From contig JXTC01000008.1 of assembly GCA_002914845.1 (NCBI GenBank), forward strand, positions 1,154,025 through 1,218,024: a stretch of 64,000 bases of DNA. The letters run 5' to 3'. The DNA comes from Trema orientale. Lineage: Eukaryota > Streptophyta > Magnoliopsida > Rosales > Cannabaceae. Both the position numbers and the translations under genes were made by a program. Shown here one piece after another: positions 24,401 through 37,011 of the stretch; the stretch's first letter is position 1, and each line of letters opens with the position of its first letter. The notes under the pieces are model-generated. The model worked only from the letters and a program-made list of their open reading frames with translations, did not search any database and was not told where the DNA came from.

Positions 24401-27400
24401 TTTACATGTAGGGTGCATGAAAAGCGGAAATCGTACCAAATTGAAGAATATTCTCACCTTTCTGAGGAAAGAATCTTATGCATTGGTTCCAGCCAGAAGC
24501 AGCCCATTCTAAAATGGGAGAACAATATGGCATGGCCGGGGAAGCTTACGTTGACTGATAAAGCAATCTATTTTGAGGTATGTCATCATTCAATGACTAA
24601 TAATTCAGCTATTATTACATCTTTAAATATTGAAATACAGCCAAGGAGGCCCATGCCATGTAAACAAGAAATATACAATATTGAAGCCTTTTGTTACAAT
24701 TCAAAATACGCTAATAGTTTTTCGAGTCTAATTGTATTTGTGATTATTCAATCAGATACCTTTACTCTACCTAATATAATCTCATGCAAAATTTTACAAT
24801 ATGCAAGAGCAAGATCCATCTTTAAAGTTTTCCCCTGTTAAGGTTGCTCAAGAAAAATGTGTATTTCACCTCTTGGTGCATCTTTGAGGAACATTAATTT
24901 TTCATTCAAGACAAACTAGGCATTCTGCTCGCCTAATATGTATCTCACCAAGAACCCACTTCTTTGAGCTGCATTTCTTTATTGAAGCAACAAATTTAGC
25001 GAGGAGAGGCATTTTGATGTAGGACTAGTCACAGATAAGTTATTGTGTAGTTTTAGGCTTTACTACATGTTTCCTGCCTAATTATTTGCTTACTTATGCA
25101 CAAGGTTAGTTTGGCTAATGTAACCTATTGATTGTAAGTATCCTATAATCAGATTTACTCCTATTTCTATTAACAATTATCACTTCAGCTTTCAATTTAC
25201 TCCGAGAATTGTCTCCTAAATTCCTTGTACCATTCTAAAATACACTTTCTTCTTCTTGCTTCCCACGTTTAGCCCACTAACCACTCTGCATGCTCACTTG
25301 CAGCATTTGAGCTGCATCCCACACCTGTTGATCAACTAACCAATGAGCAAGATCATAAGAAATCCCTCCTTCAAATGCTCTTCTTCCGTGCTGAAGAGCA
25401 TTTTTTTTTCTGAATAGCCCTCTTAAATTTTTGAGGAACAATACACTTTAACTATAGTTTTTTATTTTTATTTTTATTTATTTTTTTTAGAAAATTAAAA
25501 TAACTGAATAGTGGAGAAAAAAAAATTGTGGGAGTGAAGGCCTCGAACACAGTAATCAACAACTAAGAACTGAAAAAATTTGAGTCCAGGCTAAGGAATT
25601 GAACGAGCTCTGATACCAATTGATATAAGATAAGATAAAAAAAAAAAGAGAATATGTAGAATAGCAAGGGATGATAGAATTAAGATAGAAAAGATGAATA
25701 GATAGAAAAGCAATAGAACTGATCAAGAATTCAAGAGAGAATTAGAACAATCTAGAGGGAGAAATTACTAACTACTTAACATTTATTCATTCATAATCTG
25801 AAAAACAATTACATAGCTAAGCCTATTTATAAATAGACAATGGGACTCAACTAAGAAATTAGAAACTAAATGAAAATAGGAAAACACAAATCTAGTTACT
25901 TAAAATAACTTAATAATTAAATAAAACCTAATTATTAATAATATATCGTGTGTTATATCCTATTATGCTAAATACGTCCTGCATCATTTAGTGTATTAGT
26001 GACATTTTCGGGCAAGAACAACGAGATGGCACAAGACTAAGGCTGAGAAAGAATCAGGTTTTAAGAAAAGGGTCAGAGGTTGTAGGAAAAAGGGGAAATT
26101 TTTTTTTCCCCTTGTCTTATTAAACGATTATGCATTATTTACCATATGACATTGATTGCTTCAAACTGAAGGGAATAATTGAAATCTGGCAGAGTTATAT
26201 ATATTGGTCCTTCACCAGATTAATTTTGTTGTTGTTCATAGTTTTCTGACTGAGAGGTGCACTTCTCGTGAAGTATGTTTTCTCATTGTTTTTTCTTTCC
26301 CTTGTGCTTATCTGTCGAAACAGTCATATCAAATGATTAATGTTTTGAATTGTGGTACAGACTGTAGGAATATTAGGCCAGAAAGATTCCATAAGACTGG
26401 ATCTTACAAGACAAGGAGTACATGTGGAAAAAGCAAAAGTTGGGCCCTTGGATTCTGTTCGCTTTGACTCTGCAGTCTCCATTTCATCTAGTCTCAGGTA
26501 AGTAAACTTCTGTAACATCTGTTGAGCAACTCCACTTAATTTTTTCATTTTCTGATCTTATAACCGCTAATTTAGATAGATTAAGGAGAGATGAAAGCAT
26601 CGATAAAATTCATGTTAGCTTTACATTGGGGAAATTTTTGTAAGTCTCATGTTAATAGAAAATGACATATAGCCAAGGCCAACTGAAAACTTTTTATCAA
26701 GGATTTAAAATATACCGGTTTGACATGGTTGAAGACATTTACAGAGAACGAGAGCATTGATAAATGGTCTCCGGTGAGTCGTAATGAGTGAAGGATCAAC
26801 TTCTTGAGGAAAACATGAAGATATTTTATTAGCAGAAATTTAATTACGAATTTTTTCCTTGCAATAGGTGATGTGGAACAAGATAATTAGGATTTTATAT
26901 TACTATTAAGTATTATTTTGTTATGAGTAGTTAGAGTTTTGGTTGTTTTGAATTCTTATAGTTAGTTTCCTAGTTGTGTTTAGTTTCTTAATTGTGTCGA
27001 TTTGCCCTTATATAATTTTCAGAAGACTATGGTTAATGAAGTATAACTTATCTCTATCTTCTCTTCTCTTCCCCCCCACCCCCTCTCCTTGTACATCAAT
27101 ATGATTCAGTTTTGGGCTTTCTTGGGAAAAAAAGAAAAAAGAAAAAGTGAGTCCCAGCAATGTTTTAAGTATAATGTTAATTTTTTCCCTATAATTGTTT
27201 TGCTTTGTTTTCTGCTAATTTTACTAGAGTTGTAAACTATGGTTTACATTTTTATGATTACTTGATAATACTTCTGCTATTTCCATTTTTTTTGCTCTGG
27301 CTTCTGCTGCTATTACCATAGTAACAAGAGTGAGTATAAATGATTAAACAACTAAAAAGGAAAATAACACGTCTTGTTGCAATTTATGAATACGAATTGA

Positions 27401-27731
27401 TTGAGGAACAAATTGGAAAATATATATATATATATATATAGCACGAGTTAGCATTCTAAACCATTGTTATTGAGCTAGTGGTATGCAATTTTGTTAAACT
27501 AATATTTAACGATCTAGTTTTTTTACTTAGCTTTTGTTCAACACTGGTAACCACCTAAATTCCCCATTATTTAGATATGTTCCTTTTTTTGCTTTTTAGA
27601 CATTGCAGCAGTTTCTAGTAGCTGCTGATTGTTTTTGTGTTTTTTGTGTCATCTCCTTTTTGTTCTCAAGGACACCTTGTCCTCGTTTTATCTCCCCTTT
27701 TTTTTCTTTCTTTTTTTTTTTTAAATAAATG

Positions 27732-27765
<34 letters not shown>

Positions 27766-30700
27766 AAGAAAAAAAATCACCTCTTGAATGGAGACCTTCT
27801 AAATTAGTGATGGTCTCAGCAGGAACTGTTTGTGTAAATCTTTTAACACGGTGGGGGTGCTCATGATTGCCACAGAAAGAGCAGTTTCTAGATGTGGCAA
27901 ACTCACATATGCATAATAGGTCCTTGTGCTTTTACTGTTTTCACACTTGCCGCAGGATAGGTGCTTTTGCAGAACTTTGTTTTGATTTTTTTTTTTTTTA
28001 ATTTAAATTCTTGTTCTGAGAATAAAAAGTTAGAAGTCCCTGAAATTGCCATTTTAGTTTTTAAATTTCAGAGTTTTCATTTTTTGTTGTTATTAATTTT
28101 TAGCTTGATCACGTAGAAGCTATTAGAAAGATCATAATTGCTTACTAGTTCGACTAAGGAGAGTGCTGTTTGATTTCTGAGTTATCAGTTCATCATATGA
28201 ATCGAGTCTAAGACTTGCTTTATTGTTGCAGGTCTCTTTCTGCAGCCTTTATTGGTTGATTCTCTCTCATTGATATTATCAATTTGATTGATCACTGCTG
28301 AATTTTCTGCTTAGAACTTTGTATTCTTCAATCTGCTTTTGTTCCTCTCCTTTCCTATTAAGACCATCTCCCGCGTGTACATGCCTTATTAAATGCCTTT
28401 ATACAGGTCAAAACCGTTGGTGCTGGAATTTGTTGACTTGGGAGGTGAAATGAGACGAGATGTCTGGCATGCACTTATTAGTGAAGTTATTGCCTTACAC
28501 CAATTCATCCATGATTATGGACCAGAGGATGGTGATGAATCAATATCTTATGTCTATGGTGCTCACAAAGGGAAGGAAAGAGCAACTACCAGCGCTATTA
28601 ATAGTATAGCGAGACTCCAGGCCCTTCAATTCATGCGGAAGCTAATGGATGATCCCATCAAACTTGTTCAGTTCTCATATCTAAGGTCTGCACCTTATGG
28701 TGATGTAGTCTGCCAAACTGTAGCTGTAAATTACTGGGGTGGTCCCCTTGTTAAAAAGTTTGTAGATAGTCAACAAGTTCGAGCAACATCTTCTAGTGAA
28801 GTAGGTGAAAGTGATACTCATGTGTTTGATATAGATGGAAGCATTTACTTGCGGAAGTGGATGAAGTCACCATTTTGGTCTTCCAATGACTCCATTAATT
28901 TCTGGAAGAACTCGTCAACAAGAGAAGGGGTAGTATTAAGTAAAAATCTTGTTGTCGCTGATGCGACTCTTATAGCAAAGGCAGCAGAAACTTGCAGACA
29001 AAAATATGAGACAGTTGAAAAAACTCAAGCCACAATTGATGCCGCAATGCTTAAAGGGATACCTAGTAATATCGATCTTTTCAAGGTTAAGCTATTTAAC
29101 TTTTTATATCTCCCTTTCTTCAGATTTTTCATTCACCAGAATATGACTTATATATTACTGAACTGATGAATTTCCTATTGTCCTTGTGTGATTACTGTAC
29201 AATATATGTTAATGTACACACACACACGCACACATACACACACAAACCATTATCTTATATTTGTATGACTTGAGAGCTCTTCGTATAGGTACTTACGATT
29301 ATAAATCTCACTGCACTAATTGAGTAAGTGTTATTTGTAATTATTCCATGTAGTTAAGAAGGTTCAGTAACCCATTATGTGAACTTAAGTAATGATAGAC
29401 ACTTGTACAAAACAGTTGTGCTCTACATGATGTTTTGTCCAATTAATTGAAGTTGAAGAGTGGACTTAGTCTAAACTCTATTGAGGAAATCATCCATTAT
29501 GGAAACAAAGACATCCCTGTAGCATAAAACTAAGCATGTTAAGTTGGCCAGTAATAAAGTATAGTATGGCAACAAATAGAGAGTTTTTCAAGGACATCTG
29601 GACAGGTTTTAACCAAAACTTGATTATAGTAGTTATTACCGGTTGAAATTAATGTTCATTGCACTATTGGATAGCTCATAAACGTGCAGTTTCTGCTATA
29701 TTGTATCATATTGTATAGATGATACTTGAAATAAATTATTAGTTGTTCCATGTTAGAACAACATGAATAAAAAATGTTGGCATTTGTCTTGTTCAGGAAC
29801 TTTTGCTTCCTCTCACTGTTGGTGCCAAGAATTTTGAAAAGCTTAGACGCTGGGAGGAGCCACACTTGACTGTTTCTTTCCTTACATTCGCCTATGCGGT
29901 CATATTCAGGTAGATCTATTGTTTGTAGATAGTATGACGATTGACGTTGTATCTATTCTTTGATAATATGCTAATCAATTTGTTAATGTTGAGAAACTAA
30001 CATGGTTGTATTCACCTATTATCGAAGTAATAACTTGTTATTACTGAAGTTTTTATACCAACTGATACGGAAAGTGAAACGCCATTCTTCAATTGGAAAG
30101 AATGACTTTCTATTAATAGAATTAATGTCTACTAATGGAAACTTATCTGTCACATCATTTGGTATAGAAAGAAAGGTAAATTCATAATAAGCTGCTGTGT
30201 ATAACTGGCGCGCTACTACAAGGGAGAATTTTCCCAATAGATATGCCTAGCTGTGCATATGTCTTTGAAAAAAATATGACAATTTTGGACAATAAATAAA
30301 GTGGATTTTCTCTTTTATTTTGAATCTAATATTTCCCTTTTACCCTATCTCAAGGGAACTCTACTTCCTCATACAAGTCTGCAAAAAATCTATTATTCCT
30401 CTCTAACCACGTGTTTATCGAAATGCAGGCAGCAATTTTTCCATGATATGATTGTTATTTGAGCCAAGTCTTGATTTTCCTTTTCAGGAATTTGCTGTCA
30501 TATGTATTTCCTACGTTGTTGATAATTTTAGCTGCTAGCATGCTGTCGTTGAAGGGGTTAAAGGAACAAGGCCGCCTTGGACGATCTTTTGGAAAAGTTA
30601 CTATACGCGATCAGCCACCTTCAAATACTATTCAGAAGATTATAGCTGTAAAAGATGCCATGCGTGATGTTGAAAGTTTCTTACAGAATCTTAATGTCAC

Positions 30701-31989
30701 ACTTTTGAAATTACGAACAATTATCCTTTCTGGTCAACCTCAGGTATGTTTCCCTGACTTATGCTATATTTTAGTAATAGTTTATGAGAATGTTTCAGAG
30801 CATTCTCAAATTTATTTTTATTTTATATATTAATATTATTATTATTATTATTTGCATTTAGGTTTTTTTACGTCCCCCACCTTAAAATATGCAACTCTGA
30901 CAACATGCATACAACTTGAAAACGAAAGATATATCATATCTGGAGATTTAAGATTTCAAGAAAATATTTCCTTTAACGAATAGCTGTGATTGATGTTTAT
31001 GAAATCTTAATCTCAATTTTCAACCGACTGAGCAATTCCAGTTTAGTTTCAGAAATCTCAAATTTGTAATGTTACAGTCCAGAAGGAAAATTTAGGAAAA
31101 AAAAATGAAATGATGTATTGTATATCAAGTTCCTTTGATATATTTAGTTTATATTACTGGTGTAACTATGCTAAGATGAATCTATACTGTTTCTTATGTT
31201 GCTCAATTTACTTTGAGAGTGTTGATATTCACATACAATTTTCAGGACTTGGAATTTTGATGTTTGCAATTTTGTGTTTGTATAAATATTTCTATGTCTA
31301 TTAGGGGGATGGGGGTCTATTTTGTAATTGTTTTGTTTTCTTTGATATGCTAGATGACAGCTTGTTCTCTAGTATTGATCTTGTATGTGTACATTTTATC
31401 ATAAAAGTTCGGTTTAGAATCAGAATATCCAGATGTGGTGATTTGGTTTCGAACTCTTTTTAACCAAAGTCTACCTGAGCAGTTTGGTTTGTTAAATCAG
31501 GATGACGAGCCGTCTGCTGTAGCTCACTTGTTTTGTACACTTTTGTCGACTTTGTTTCTTGTGTACCTTATTATTAACACTAAAATTGTATTGTTTCTTA
31601 CACAATTTTTTTTGGAAAAATGGGGAGGTGTAGTTGGTTTCTAGTTTTTGCCTGCTCTGTTACTAATTACACGCACTTCCAATTGTTATCAGGTCACCAC
31701 AGAGGTTGCTCTAGCCTTGTTATCCGGTGCAACCATTCTCCTCACAGTCCCTATCAAATACGTTCTTGCATTTCTCATCTTTGATCTCTTCACACGAGAG
31801 CTTGCATTTCGGAAGGAAATGGTGAAGCGGTTCATGAGTTTCGTAAAGCAGCGGTGGGACATGGTGCCTGCGGCCCCTGTAGTGGTACTACCATTCGAAA
31901 GCGACGAGCCGAGATCAGAACCTCAAGGCAAGGTAACCAAGGACCAAGCTAAGTTAGGAAAGCCTCAGAACAGCAACAACACTGTATAG
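18470..31989 (+). CDS. DUF639-family membrane protein, 811 residues, 11 exons
   Basis: Exons: 18470-18623, 20033-20261, 21921-22068, 22263-22361, 23399-23556, 24412-24577, 26361-26497, 28407-29085, 29797-29909, 30488-30743, 31693-31989. All junctions are GT-AG and keep one frame (2436 nt including TAG). The protein belongs to the plant DUF639 family, recalled from phrases such as LTLTDKAIYFE, RSKPLVLEFVDLGGEMRRDVWHA (quoted in part) and KLRRWEEPHLTVSFL. Function is unknown to me; homologues carry vague labels. Two hydrophobic segments span the exon 9-10 junction (LTVSFLTFAYAVIF, then YVFPTLLIILAASML) and two more lie in exon 11 (VALALLSGATILLTVP, YVLAFLIFDLF), so the C-terminal part is probably in a membrane. 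The C-terminal tail is hydrophilic. The start ATG was chosen as the first in-frame ATG giving a conserved-looking exon 1. The introns carry MITEs, an LTR fragment and microsatellites. Confidence 0.92.
21150..21322. mobile_element. MITE in DUF639 intron 2
   Basis: Inverted ends: GTAATGCTATAGGCACCATA at the left and, reverse-complemented from the right, GCAATACTACGGGGTACCAA. The pairing continues inward through ACACCACA. About 173 bp and non-coding. The superfamily and target duplication are not clear. Confidence 0.6.
24083..24144. repeat. 31-bp direct tandem duplication in intron 5
   Basis: Two essentially identical copies of a unit starting GAGATGGAAGAGGTAATTAG, so a recent duplication. Confidence 0.85.
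25605..25983 (-). mobile_element. copia-type LTR with primer-binding site, antisense in DUF639 intron 6
   Basis: GCTCTGATACCA at about 25608-25619 is the reverse complement of the copia Met-tRNA primer-binding site. Adjacent to it a stretch of about 363 bp (25621-25983) reads on the minus strand as an LTR, starting TGCAGGACGTATTTAGCATA, with a CTATTTATAAATAGG promoter-like box and ending ATATCA. Only a short internal stub (about 25500-25604) follows, with no second LTR found, so this is a truncated or recombined copy. The outer border is inferred. Confidence 0.6.
26870..27110 (+). repeat. Possible LTR fragment in DUF639 intron 7
   Basis: Begins TGATGTGGAACAAGATAATT and contains TATATAA-like and T/C-rich blocks arranged as in the LTR at 25621-25983 (TTAGTTTCTTAATTGTGT, then CTATCTTCTCTTCTCTTCC). 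Neither end is certain. Confidence 0.3.
27735..27762. repeat. (CT)n microsatellite in intron 7
   Basis: About 14 uninterrupted CT units. An (AT)n run of about 10 units lies at 27420-27440 in the same intron and a (CA)-rich run at about 29216-29243 in intron 8. Confidence 0.85.
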
Positions 31990-33620
31990 ACCTGGCAGTC
32001 CATTCTCTTTGTATAGAGATCAAACAAAACATGGAATGCCATAAATCATATTAATGTAGATAGAAATTATGAGAGATGGCTCTGACTTCATCAAAGAAAA
32101 GGTGAACAAGATTTGGATCCGATCACTACAAAATCACCATTTTCTAGTGGGATAGTTGGGAAAGAGATTTGGATACTGATCCGATCCGATCCGACAATTG
32201 CAATTTAGGATCTATTTGGTATAGGACATAAGAACAAAATTTTCAAGTAACAGGATCTTATTTTTGTTAAAAGAAAAAACCAAAAAAAAAAAGAAAAGAA
32301 AAGATAGGATGCCATTTATTTAATATTTGAAAATTCTTTTGGTGTCATAACTTCTGAATAATTATTAGACCTGAAAAAAAAAAGCATTGTTTTGCTCGAA
32401 TTGTTCTAGAAACAATTATTATTCTTAAGTTACTTTAATTAATGATTATGGCAAATTTTTGTTTATGTTAGACTGCGACATATCGTAATCTGTCCTGTTT
32501 TTGTATAAATCAAAATATTTTATTTTCTATCTTTGCAATTTATGGATCGATTACGAAACATAATAAGTATTGGTTAAATGGAGTCATGATAATCATATAA
32601 GTCCTACCGACTCACAAAGTAAATCATGAAAATATGTTGCAATTAGTACATTAGTGCTCTATTGTCACCCTTTTTCTCTCCGCATCCCTCTTTTAATTAA
32701 TCTTTTATATACAAAAATGCCCTTGTACATTTCCCCAAAAAAAAAAAAAATGCCCTTATAGAAAATAACATAAATATACAAACATTTAAATTATAACTTT
32801 ATATTCTTATCACACCCTCAAAGTATTTTAAATTATAACTTTATATTCTTATCACACCCTCAAAGATACTCAAGTTAAATGCTAATTCCACTTTAAACAA
32901 TAAAATCGAATCACAAAATCATAAATCTTAAAATAAATTTGGGCAATAGCACCAAGCATTCTCATTGGTAATGCAAATTGTAAATTGGTTGTATGTGTCT
33001 TTTTTTTTTTTTTTGGTGTGGGTTGCATCTATTGCTTTTGCATTTCCTTCGTTTTGCTAATGAAGTTTTTATTATCACCGACTAAAAGCCTAGAACTTGG
33101 CATCCATAGATTAATAAGGTTTAGTTTATTTTTTTTCTTAAGACTTTAACTTAAATTATAGTTATAAAAAATTAAAAGGATATTTTAATCTTCATTACAC
33201 ATATGGATAGTAAATACTGTGCAATATTTAATATTCATATTTGATTATAAATATGTTATAATGTCAATTTTATTACTGTTCTTTGTCAAAATTAGTTTAA
33301 TAGGTGAAAAAATTCCTTATTACAGGACAATAAATAGATTAAAATCTTAAAGAAGAAATCAAAAGAAGATCCCAAAAAAAAAAAAAAAAATCACGGGGAC
33401 AAACCAAAGAGTGGTTTTCCAAATAATAAGCAAGAAATTATTATATGGGTGGGAAAAGAAAATTTTAATAATGGATATTTTTAGAATTAATAAGAATTCA
33501 AGAGGTGTGGGAAGAGAAAATCATAAGATTAAAATTTATTGAGGGGTATCTTTAAAGGAGGGGTGGGAAGTGAAAAAACAAAATGACAATAGAGTCATCC
33601 TTAGTATATTAATGTCATTA
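31990..33620. other. 3' flank of the DUF639 gene and A+T-rich intergenic DNA
   Basis: No gene is visible. A unit of about 43 bp, ending in TATTCTTATCACACCCTCAA, is tandemly duplicated at about 32785-32866. Homopolymer runs occur near 32738, 33001 and 33376. Confidence 0.5.
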
Positions 33621-33999
33621 AAAGAGAAATTAAGTAATATATATGCATGCTAATACTCCTATTTTAGCCGGCATGCTTTGGTCAATAAAATTCTGAAAAA
33701 TATGCATATGAGTACCTGAAATGTCACTTTTGCTCCTAGGAATTAGCTTACGATGTCTATGCCTCTCTTCTCCTGTTTAACCTAGCTTCCATATCGCGCC
33801 TCTAATTCTTCCATCTGTATCCTTTAAATATATCCTCCAATTGTTAAAGTTAACATAATATTTGAGGAGCTGAAATTATAAGATTAGGAAAGAAGAAAAG
33901 GAGAAAAGCTGAAAAATGTGAAAAACAAGGAAGCGGAAAGTTGATTAAGTGGGTATATAATTTATGTATTTAAATATTATGGGTATTATTTGAAAAGGT

Positions 34000-34330
34000 T
34001 TTAAACTAAGTTTCGATATGTTCTGAGCATAATTTAAGCATTAAAAGTTGATTTCTGTGATTTATGCAAAATTCTGGAAAACAATGGCTCCTCGTCCCGA
34101 TCAAAAACAAAAATTCGATGCCATTTCGACCAATTTCAATTGTATTTCGACTGTGTTTTGAATATAGTCAAAAATTCGATATTAATTCGATATAATCTCA
34201 ATGTAGTTTTGATATATATTCGAGTACATTTGACATTCGTTAATTTTTCGATGTATTTTCGATTTAGTTTTGATGAACTTTATTGAATTAAGATCCCTTT
34301 TCAACCTGATTTCGACAACTGATAATTTTG
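34000..34330. repeat. TTTCGA/ATTCGA word array, left arm of the MULE
   Basis: About six TTTCGA and four ATTCGA words in 330 bp upstream of the transposase fragment. In the reverse orientation they match the TCGAAA array at 37750-38250. Confidence 0.75.
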
Positions 34331-34503
34331 GATTTTAGTTTACAATCTCTGATTTTTCCGATTATTTTGTTTTATATGCAGAGTCACGTTTCAACATCAT
34401 AGTTTTATATAACGGTGAGTATAAGTTTTTGTCGGAGAAAATATTATGGTCTTATGTTACTAAAGAAAGTAAGGTCATAGGTGTATAAAAGAGTATAACT
34501 TAT

Positions 34504-37011
34504 ATGACCCTTGTAGATAAGCTGCATATTCTAATTGGAGTTGATAGAAGTTGTTTTGATTTAGAACTTAAGGTTGTTTATAAATATGGTAGTAGAGATA
34601 GAATCCCTATTTCTCTAACGAAGATTAGTACTGATAGTGAGTTAGAACTTCGGCTTGAGGAGGTGTTTTACTCTATACAGTACCGTACTCCTTTTTGTGT
34701 ATCCATTTTACCAAAGTTGAGTCCTATGGGTGAGACTTGCAGTCAAATTGCTTCATTTGTTCCTGAAAGAGGTGCGGAAAAAGTAGAAAAGCAATAGTTA
34801 GATCCAACTCCGGCTGCATTGGTGGCATGTCCTCCAGATGAGTTGAACGAATGCTTTGGTGATAGTGTTGACTTAAACAACATTGAGAAAGAACCTGCAA
34901 ATAATAAGAAAGAACATGCAACCAATAAAAATATATTGCAAAGAGAGTCAAGTAAAGTACCGAAGATTCCAGGGACAATCACATGGACTTCAAGTAGTGG
35001 AGTTTGTAGGATAAGAATGGTAGATAATGCGTCCAAATGGAGTGCTCCTTTGTTTTCGGAGGGAGAATTTGCTGGTGTTTACTGGAATAAATTTCCGAAA
35101 AATATTTTTCAAGAACACCATAGTTTTGTAAAATCTAAAAACGCAGCGGAATTGGTCGTTTAAAATTTTTCTATTTACAAAACTTTTCGGATTGTGATCT
35201 AACATAAATTAACTCTTGATTTAGACAAGAACAATACCTGGATTCGCTCCACAATCTTCTCGACCTCTCGTCTATTCTCAAAAGCCATTTGATTGATCTG
35301 GTGAGTGGTCACTTTCTTGATTCCCAACAAAGAGATCTGCAGACGAATAAGAAGATAATCTTCTCGAATTGATTTCTCTGGGACGGCCGAAACACCAAGG
35401 ACAGAGAATCCCTACTGGTGGCCAATTTTCTCTGCTCTCTCTCTCTCTCTATTTTCATGTGATACACTTTTTCAAGGGTGTTTCACGTGTAACTCTATTC
35501 TATGTAGTTAGAGAACTTTTCTCTTAATTATAGAGAGATTAGTAAATCCTAATGAGCTTATTGGGCTTGTTGGGCTCAACTGATTATCAAATAACTATTG
35601 GGTTTTAATTTGAGCTAGACAGAGAACCAGATAGATCCATAAAGCCCAAGCTCTAATGGACATATACCCACTATCATAATTAACTCTTACTTATGATTGA
35701 GTTTTGTCCATTAATATTGGGGCACACCACTATAGACCCAATATTGAACTCTTGGACTAATGTCATTTATTTTCTATGAAGCTTATTATCAAATAATTAG
35801 CTCGATCTATTTAGCATATACTATACCTGCAGACGTACCCCCATTGCAATGCCATACTAATAGGATGAAATTACCGTATTACCCCTCTAATACATATTTA
35901 CCTTTGAGTTGCCATTTTTCATCTAATGGATAATAGTTGACTACGGTGTTTGTATCTGCTTATACCAACACAGTCAAATTCATATAGTGAATACCAGGAC
36001 CCTGGTTTATATTATCCAAGTACTTGAAAAAACTCAAAGTGATATTATATGCATGGTATCCATCATGAAAAATGTTCTACACATTTCATACACCTTATCT
36101 TCCAAGATACCGGAGTTCGAACTATAAATCGGAACTAGTCCTCTAGTAACTCAAAAAGACAAAACACATAAAAGTAAGTTCGTTAATCACTAGGATTAAG
36201 GTTTTCTACAATAGTGCTAGATTAGTGAAATTAAAAATTTAAGTTACGGCACTTAACCTTAAATTCTAATTCACTCAGTCCTGTTCGATGCTGTTATAAC
36301 TTTCTTATAACACACTAGTGTTTCTATCCGAAGACTCACTTCGATAATTGGAGACTTCATTAATTAAATAGACAACACTACATTCTATGGCATAGTAAAG
36401 TATTCTATCTTTAATATGCAGAATGCGAACAATTTAATTTAGACATAATGAAATAAAGAATATAATGTCTCCCACATATGAACTCATCATACGAATAATT
36501 CTTTATTACTCATTATATGTCTTGGAATCTTTAGATATTTACATAAAATAAACATACACATCACATGTATATCAATGGGACATAAATAAAATTAAAATTC
36601 ATAATGTGGAATTTATTAACAACAAATAGATAACAAATAATCTGATAATAAATTGTTTATAATGTCAAAATAATAAACTGCTTTATAGGACATTATTCCA
36701 ACAGAATTGCCACAGAAAAACCCTAGTAACTTGTCAACTGGATCTTGAAATTCAGTAAAAATTATGGGAGGTCAGTTATTTAAGAATAAAGAAGATTCGA
36801 AGTTAAAGTTACACTTGCATGCAACGAAGTCCAATTTTGAGTTCAAGAAGAAAAAGTCAGGAAAGACTATTTATTTATAATATGTATAGACGACAATTGT
36901 ACATTGCGGTTGCGAGCTAGAAAGGTAGACCAATCTGACATATTTGAGGTGCGAAGATATGTGTCTGAACACACATGTTCGTTGGCAATAAGGTATAAGG
37001 ACATCTGACAA
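34504..37011 (+). pseudogene. MuDR-type transposase N-terminal half, broken
   Basis: This would encode the transposase that binds and moves the MULE. The first part (34504-35152) reads MTLVDKLHILIGVD... and ends ...VKSKNAAE, with an in-frame TAG at 34795-34797. It is interrupted by an LTR-like insertion (35153-36703). After it the frame resumes as LPQKNPSNLS, then hits TGA, then shows the MuDR DNA-binding domain: GQLFKNKEDSKLKLHLHATK and, after a frame change, CTLRLRARKVDQSDIFEVRR and YVSEHTCSLAIRY. The catalytic DDE core that should follow is absent; a DUF1985 gene on the other strand begins within about 70 bases. Two stops, one frameshift and the missing core mean it is inactive. An upstream non-coding exon or intron may exist (acceptor TATGCAG at about 34381). 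Confidence 0.78.
35153..36703 (-). mobile_element. LTR-like insertion (probable solo LTR, copia type) within the MULE
   Basis: On the minus strand it starts TGTTGGAATAATGTCCTATA and ends ACGACCA (TG...CA). GAAT occurs directly on both sides (35149-35152 and 36704-36707), and removing the block rejoins the transposase frame as AAELPQKN. At 1551 bp with no coding motif or second LTR, it is best read as a solo LTR. The left border is less certain because the duplication is only 4 bp. Confidence 0.6.

Noticed and set aside
28393-29166. 257-residue open frame taken as a separate gene
   Set aside because: It is exon 8 of the DUF639 gene extended into the flanking introns.
34724-35205. Minus-strand frames across the transposase fragment
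   Set aside because: The + frame carries the conserved MuDR-type sequence and continues across the LTR insertion.
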